Assembly (NCBI RefSeq): GCF_938039215.1
Contig: NZ_CALHVI010000037.1
Location: forward strand, 1-36,510
DNA: 36,510 bases
Origin: an uncultured Porphyromonas sp.
GTDB taxonomy: Bacteria; Bacteroidota; Bacteroidia; Bacteroidales; Porphyromonadaceae
Direction of reading: 5' to 3'
In this document: piece by piece, positions 32,055 to 36,510 of the stretch
How the letters are laid out: each line of letters begins with the position of its first letter
How positions within the stretch are numbered: the stretch's first letter is position 1
Notes under the pieces: model-generated
Databases searched by the model: none
Seen by the model: the letters and a program-made list of their open reading frames with translations, nothing else
Told to the model about the DNA's origin: nothing
Position numbers and translations under genes: made by a program

Positions 32055-34772
32055 ATGGATGCAAGGCAGTGTATGATCGTAGACTTGGAGCGACGAGGGG
32101 ACAAACAGATGTTCATCACCGAACAGGTCGAATCCATCAAGGCAAGCGAACAGGGAGGGTGGATGGTACGCTTCACCACCTCTCCTCGTCCCTTCCAATA
32201 CAACAAAGCACGACTGCTCGTCCTCCATGATCCCGAGGTCATCAACATCGTGGATAGAGGGCTCTACGTTCGGGGGAAGCGCATCTCCAACATCGCAGAG
32301 CTGCTGTGCTTCGCCAGCCCCCAGCATCGTTTCTACCGCGTGACCTACACCAGCGGCTATGCAGAGTGCCTTGATGGGCGGGAAATCTACGTCACCCGCA
32401 CCCGAATAGACCAGATGGGAGGCTCCACCTGGGACTATCTGAAGAAGCTCGCCGATGAGACGGGACTCTGCGCTAGCGATGGGACGAATATCCTATCGAA
32501 GGCCTATCAGCACGTGGATGTGAAGCGAGATAACGTGCCTCTGGCGCAGTACCTTGGCGATAGGCGACGATTGGCCGTGCGCTCCCTTCCTCGGCAGGTG
32601 TACTATCCCTTCGGGTGCAATGCCAGCCAAAAGGCTGCGGTAGAAGCAGCTCTCGGCCATCAGGTGAGCATTGTGCAAGGGCCTCCAGGGACGGGGAAGA
32701 CACAGACCATCCTCAACATCATCGCCAACCTGCTACTCTCTGGTAAGACGATACTAGTAGTATCCAACAACAACTCCGCCGTCGAGAACATCGCCGAGAA
32801 GCTCCATCGTGAGGGTCTAGGCTTCCTCGTAGCTCAGCTGGGGAACTCTGAGAACAAGGATGCCTTCATCAAGCGACAGAGCCCCTATTATCCCGACATG
32901 AGTAGCTGGGCACACGGGGATACCCCTGCAGTCCGAGAGCTCGCTAAGGAGGCGCTACAGAAGGTATCACAAGGCTTCGAGGACCAAACGAAGCTCGCCC
33001 TCCTCAAGGCAGAGCTCAATGCCCTGCAGACCGAGCGGCAGTACAATGAGCGACTGAATGCAACTATCGATGGAGACACCGAATGGCTGAGGCAGAAGGC
33101 CCCTTCCGTACTAATGACCTTGCTCTCCCAGTGCCAAGAGTTTGCAGAGCAGTCGAAGAAGCCCAGCTTCTGGTTCCGCTTGAAGCATATATTTACCTTG
33201 GGCTCGCATGCGTTCTCTTTCTTCAAGCAAGACCTCTCTCAGGTCATCGCATGCTTGGAGGCTGCCTACTACTTCGCTTCCCAAGCCAAGCTAGAGCAAG
33301 ATATAGAGACGATCACAGAGCGACTCCAATCCATCGACATCAAGCAGCGTGTCAAGGAGCTTACCTCCTCTTCACTCCAGATCCTCAAAAGCAGCATCGC
33401 CAAGCGCTATAATGGAGGCGGTGCCCGATACCAGTTCACGCTCAAGGAGCTCAAGCCCAAGACCGAGGTCTTCCTCAAGGAGTATCCCGTGGTGCTGAGC
33501 AGTACCTACCGATCGAATGGGAATATCAGTCCGGACTATGTCTTTGACTATGTGATCATGGATGAGGCTTCGCAGATCGATATCAAGACAGGTGCACTGA
33601 CCCTATCCTGCGCTCTGAATGCCGTGATCGTAGGGGATGACAAGCAGCTCCCTAATGTTGTGAGCCGAGAGGAAGCACTTGCCCTCGGTGCGATACAAAA
33701 GGCTTATCAGGTAGATGATCGCTACAATGCGGTGACGCATAGCTTCCTGAAGTCGTGTATCGAAGCCTTCAAGGACGCTCCCGTGACGCTGCTACGTGAG
33801 CACTACCGCTGTCATCCCAAGATCATCGAGTTCTGCAACCAGCGCTTCTATGACGGAGAACTGATCTCCATGACGACAGATTCGGGCCAGGAGAAGGTCC
33901 TCCAAGTAGTACGCACCGTGAAAGGTAATCATGCCCGAGGGCGCTTCAACCAGCGTGAGATCGATGTCATCACCCAAGAGGTACTGCCCGAGTATCAAGA
34001 CAAGGGGACTGTGGGCATCATCACCCCCTATCGTGATCAAGCGATGGCGATCAATCAAGCACTGAGGCAAGATATAGCCAGCACCGTCCATAAGTATCAA
34101 GGGCGAGAGTGCGACACGATCATCATGAGCATGGTGGACAATGCCCCCACGGAGTTCTCTGATGATGCGAACCTGCTGAATGTAGCGATCTCACGTGCCA
34201 AGACCCACCTCTGCGTCGTCGCGACGGGCAACGATATGCCCGAAGAGAGTATCCTATCCCAGCTGATCAGCTACATCCAGTACAACAACTTCGAGGTGAG
34301 GGAGAGCAAGCTACACTCCGTCTTTGACCTGCTCTATAAGCAGTACACCACCGAGCGTCTAGCTTACCAGTCCAAGCATCAGATATCTGACCAGCTCTCG
34401 GAGAACCTCTTCTATGACACCTTGATCAAGGCTCTCGAAGAAATGGGACGACGGGAGCTGTCGGTGCTGTGCCACTATCCTCTCTCGAAGCTGATCGCTG
34501 ACTGCTCTCTATTGGATACTGAAGAACTTGCCTTTGTCCAAAGTCCCTTCGCTCATGTAGACTTCCTCATCTACAATGCGCTCACTAAGCGTCCGCTTCT
34601 CGTCATCGAGATCGATGGCTGGAGCTTCCATAGGGATGGCACCACGCAGCAGGCTCGAGATACGCTCAAGGACAGCCTTCTCTCCAAGTACGCTCTCCCA
34701 CCCTGCCGTATCTCTACGACCAACATGGTGACCGTCGAGATGCTGAAGGAGCGGCTCTCAGCCTTGCAGTAG
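32055..34772 (+). CDS. SF1 (UPF1/DNA2-like) helicase fused to PD-(D/E)XK-like nuclease
   Basis: From the ATG at 32055 (MDARQCMIVDLERRGDKQMF) the protein has 905 residues; starts at 32073 or 31992 are possible. After an unknown N-terminal 180 residues come SF1 helicase motifs: GPPGTGKT (Walker A, 209-216), a long coiled insert, VIMDEASQ (Walker B), GDDKQLP, LREHYRCHP, GIITPYRDQ, TVHKYQGRECD and LLNVAISRAK. The C-terminal 75 residues (HVDFLIYN, Asp836, then LLVIEIDG, Glu852 and Asp854, then WSFHRDGTTQQARD) fit a DUF2726/PD-(D/E)XK-type nuclease, with EID in place of the usual ExK. The protein probably works on nucleic acids, in repair or defence. It is a single gene followed by a strong terminator. 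Confidence 0.88.
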   Translation: MDARQCMIVDLERRGDKQMFITEQVESIKASEQGGWMVRFTTSPRPFQYNKARLLVLHDPEVINIVDRGLYVRGKRISNIAELLCFASPQHRFYRVTYTSGYAECLDGREIYVTRTRIDQMGGSTWDYLKKLADETGLCASDGTNILSKAYQHVDVKRDNVPLAQYLGDRRRLAVRSLPRQVYYPFGCNASQKAAVEAALGHQVSIVQGPPGTGKTQTILNIIANLLLSGKTILVVSNNNSAVENIAEKLHREGLGFLVAQLGNSENKDAFIKRQSPYYPDMSSWAHGDTPAVRELAKEALQKVSQGFEDQTKLALLKAELNALQTERQYNERLNATIDGDTEWLRQKAPSVLMTLLSQCQEFAEQSKKPSFWFRLKHIFTLGSHAFSFFKQDLSQVIACLEAAYYFASQAKLEQDIETITERLQSIDIKQRVKELTSSSLQILKSSIAKRYNGGGARYQFTLKELKPKTEVFLKEYPVVLSSTYRSNGNISPDYVFDYVIMDEASQIDIKTGALTLSCALNAVIVGDDKQLPNVVSREEALALGAIQKAYQVDDRYNAVTHSFLKSCIEAFKDAPVTLLREHYRCHPKIIEFCNQRFYDGELISMTTDSGQEKVLQVVRTVKGNHARGRFNQREIDVITQEVLPEYQDKGTVGIITPYRDQAMAINQALRQDIASTVHKYQGRECDTIIMSMVDNAPTEFSDDANLLNVAISRAKTHLCVVATGNDMPEESILSQLISYIQYNNFEVRESKLHSVFDLLYKQYTTERLAYQSKHQISDQLSENLFYDTLIKALEEMGRRELSVLCHYPLSKLIADCSLLDTEELAFVQSPFAHVDFLIYNALTKRPLLVIEIDGWSFHRDGTTQQARDTLKDSLLSKYALPPCRISTTNMVTVEMLKERLSALQ

Positions 34773-34918
34773 CCTAGAGGCGAGGTATTACGATGGACAT
34801 GAATGGAACCATAGTACTTGTAAGGAAGAGGATCAAGGAGCTACCCTAGCTACAGATCAATATCAAGCGGCAGAGCGAGACACCTCCGACAATCCCATCC
34901 GATAAGAAGGCTACGAAA

Positions 34919-34964
34919 GAGACGACGATGCCGAGGGAGTATCTTCCCTCGGCATCGTCGTCTC
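34919..34964. terminator. 20-bp perfect hairpin between helicase and FAH-family genes
   Basis: The arms at 34919-34938 and 34945-34964 are perfectly complementary over 20 bp with a six-base loop, placed between convergent genes. It ends both transcripts. Confidence 0.7.
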
Positions 34965-34996
34965 AATGGATGCGGGTAGGAGCTTCCTCCCTCCGA

Positions 34997-35626
34997 TCAC
35001 TTGATCGGGAGATGCAGCACCTTGCGCTCCCCGATGAAGCCCTCCAGCGTCTGACCAATCGCTATGGGTCCGACACCAGCTGGCGTACCCGTGAAGATGA
35101 GGTCGCCCATGCGTAGCGTCTGGAAGCGACTTACCTCGGTGATCAGCCGATCGAAGCCGTGGATCATCTGGGAGCTATCGGCCTCTTGCACCACACGGCC
35201 ATCGACCTTCAGGGAGAAGGGGATCGGACGATCAGGATAGCCAAGCTCCGTCTTATCCAGCCACTCGCCGACGACCGCCGATCCGTCGAAGACCTTCGCC
35301 GCCAGCCAAGGCTTCCCCTCTGCCATTGCTTGACGCTGGAGATCACGTGCGGTAAAGTCAATCCCCACCGTCACCCGCTGATAGTAGCGATGCGCAAAGC
35401 GCTCGGCGATACGCTTCCCCACCCGACAGATCTGGATGACGAGCTCCGCTTCGTATTCGATCGTGGAGCCCATGTCAGGAAGGAAGAAGGGGGAATGAGG
35501 CTTGAGAAGAGCATCGCCCTTATGGAAGAAGAGCGGAGCTTCCGCTTCACCCTGCTCGGGCAGGCCAATAGCTGGAGCTTCAGTGCAATGCGAGCGGTAG
35601 TTGAAGCCTACGCCAAGGATCTTCAT
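34997..35626 (-). CDS. fumarylacetoacetate hydrolase family protein
   Basis: This 209-residue protein is of the short FAH type (acylpyruvase/FAHD1-like), which hydrolyses or decarboxylates 2-keto diacids such as acylpyruvates or oxaloacetate. Metal ligands are expected in IEYEAEL (Glu59, Glu61) and GIDFTARDLQ (Asp90). FFHKGDAL and FTGTPAGVGP are family signatures. The length fits. It starts 21 bases after the rex stop, so it is the second gene of a rex operon and would respond to redox state. The exact substrate is unknown. Confidence 0.88.
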   Translation of the reverse strand: MKILGVGFNYRSHCTEAPAIGLPEQGEAEAPLFFHKGDALLKPHSPFFLPDMGSTIEYEAELVIQICRVGKRIAERFAHRYYQRVTVGIDFTARDLQRQAMAEGKPWLAAKVFDGSAVVGEWLDKTELGYPDRPIPFSLKVDGRVVQEADSSQMIHGFDRLITEVSRFQTLRMGDLIFTGTPAGVGPIAIGQTLEGFIGERKVLHLPIK

Positions 35627-35647
35627 CAGACAGTAAGTAGAGGAGCG

Positions 35648-36319
35648 TTAAGCCTTGACATCCCCCTGAAGGGCGGACTTCAGACGGGTGAACATAAGGG
35701 CGAGGTGTGCGTACATCGAGGTGTTCTGTACGACGACGCTCTCAGGGGTCTGGATACGCACGGGGGTAAAGTTCCACAGCGCACGAATCCCCGCTCGCAC
35801 AAGGCGATCGGTCATGTGCTGCGCTTGCAGGATGGGCACCGTGAGGATAGCGATCTGCACGCCTTCTGCCCCGATGCGTGTAGCTAGCTCATTGATATGA
35901 TAGACGGGCACCCCTGCCACTTCGGTACCGATGATCTCTTCAGCGACATCGAAGCCCGCCGTGATCTCTAGACCAAACTGACGAAGCCCCTTGTCGGCTA
36001 GAAGCCCAGACCCGAGGCTACCTACCCCGATGAGGAAGGCTTGGTGACGCTTCGTGAAGCCTAGGAACTCCTCCAGATAGTTGATCAGCGCCTCCGTCTC
36101 ATAGCCCACACGTGTACGCCCCTGAAGCTCTACATAAGAGAGGTCCTTGGCTACCAGTGCTGCATCTACCCCGACACCTGAGGCAATGCGTGGCGAAGAG
36201 ACATACTTATGCCCTTCCGTTTGCAGGAGCTTGACGAAGGAGAGATACCAGGGGAGTCGACGAAGTGTAGGCTCAGGGATGAGGCCTGCACGCTTCTTAT
36301 CTTCCTTAGATTTAGCCAT
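35648..36319 (-). CDS. rex: redox-sensing transcriptional repressor Rex
   Basis: Start chosen at the ATG at 36319 (MAKSKEDKKRAGLIPEPTLR); the upstream ATG at 36361 overlaps the promoter region. The protein is 223 residues. The N-terminal winged helix (LRRLPWYLSFVKLLQ, then SSPRIASGVGVDAALVAKDL) and the NADH-binding Rossmann domain (GVGSLGSG at 98-105) are clear. Rex senses the NADH/NAD+ ratio and represses fermentation and respiration genes under oxidised conditions. No obvious Rex box (TTGTGAA and its mirror) was seen in the window. Array F lies upstream of its promoter. The assignment is firm. Confidence 0.93.
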   Translation of the reverse strand: MAKSKEDKKRAGLIPEPTLRRLPWYLSFVKLLQTEGHKYVSSPRIASGVGVDAALVAKDLSYVELQGRTRVGYETEALINYLEEFLGFTKRHQAFLIGVGSLGSGLLADKGLRQFGLEITAGFDVAEEIIGTEVAGVPVYHINELATRIGAEGVQIAILTVPILQAQHMTDRLVRAGIRALWNFTPVRIQTPESVVVQNTSMYAHLALMFTRLKSALQGDVKA

Positions 36320-36360
36320 CGTAGTCGTGTATATAAATAGTCGTTTAAGCTGTTGTACCA

Positions 36361-36368
36361 CAAAATTA
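36361..36368 (-). promoter_or_regulatory. -7 element of the rex operon
   Basis: TAATTTTG on the minus strand matches TAnnTTTG, 41 bases before the rex ATG. The -33 side is not convincing. Confidence 0.35.
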
Positions 36369-36459
36369 GCGATTTCAGAGGGAAGGACTGTGCCAAGAGC
36401 CCATGTATCCCGATACTTTCGCCCTTCAAAACCTACTCGGGGAAGGCTCCATTTGGAGA

Positions 36460-36510
36460 CCTACGGTAGGTCGCCGAAAAAACCTACTGTGGGTCGCCTC
36501 ACCGACCTAC
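36460..36510 (-). repeat. 23-bp-period palindrome array, copy F (cut by window edge)
   Basis: Units start at 36460, 36483 and 36506, with the last cut by the window end. The order of units and the A-run between the first two show that this copy is inverted relative to A to D. It lies upstream of rex. Confidence 0.75.

Noticed and set aside
34793..34915. Short frame MDMNGTIVLVRKRIKELP and a continuation after its stop
   Set aside because: Only 18 codons before a stop and no recognisable family; it could be a remnant but evidence is too thin.
36320..36510. Rex-binding site at its own promoter
   Set aside because: No TTGTGAA-type inverted repeat could be found; array F does not resemble it.

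Overview
The window looks like Bacteroidales chromosome, most likely Porphyromonas or a close relative. Reasons: promoters of the TTTG / TAnnTTTG type, a nanL-nanE-nanT sialic acid operon, carboxypeptidase-regulatory-domain outer-membrane beta-barrel proteins, a Bacteroidetes-type tyrosine recombinase, and many dispersed intergenic palindrome arrays. No rRNA, tRNA or CRISPR array was seen. Family names come from motif recognition only; no database search was possible.

Layout. 1-508 (-): N-terminal part of a tyrosine recombinase, so the left edge is the end of a mobile element. 936-1961 (-): a cytoplasmic beta-propeller protein of unknown role. 2150-6096 (-): a sialic acid operon (lyase, 2-epimerase, MFS transporter, YhcH/NanQ-like protein) with its own promoter, a terminator and an intergenic stem-loop before the transporter gene. 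6642-16244: an accessory island. Two similar palindrome arrays in the same orientation bracket a run of eight + strand genes (7110-15399). Five of these share a cytosolic module that I assign to the DUF2589 family, a sixth is a diverged relative, and two are small accessory genes. The last two genes fuse the module to an LRR-like tail and to a Big_2 plus GT-A/DUF6734-like tail. Gene remnants lie at both margins.

16297-23447 (-): two outer-membrane beta-barrel genes, a lipoprotein gene and an unknown gene. 23956-30122 (+): a patatin-like phospholipase, then a tight operon asd-panC-glycosyl-hydrolase-like lipoprotein-hemW. 30298-31458 (-): a FucP-type MFS sugar permease. 32055-34772 (+): an SF1 helicase fused to a PD-(D/E)XK-like nuclease. 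34997-36319 (-): rex and a fumarylacetoacetate-hydrolase-family gene.

Two repeat families run through the intergenic spaces. One is a 23-bp-period array of a 17-bp palindrome (six loci, one with compensatory base changes, one inverted). The other is a 22-bp-period array of ACGTATACGT (two nearly identical loci). The DUF2589 cluster and these arrays are the most unusual content. The rest is ordinary Bacteroidales metabolism and envelope biology.
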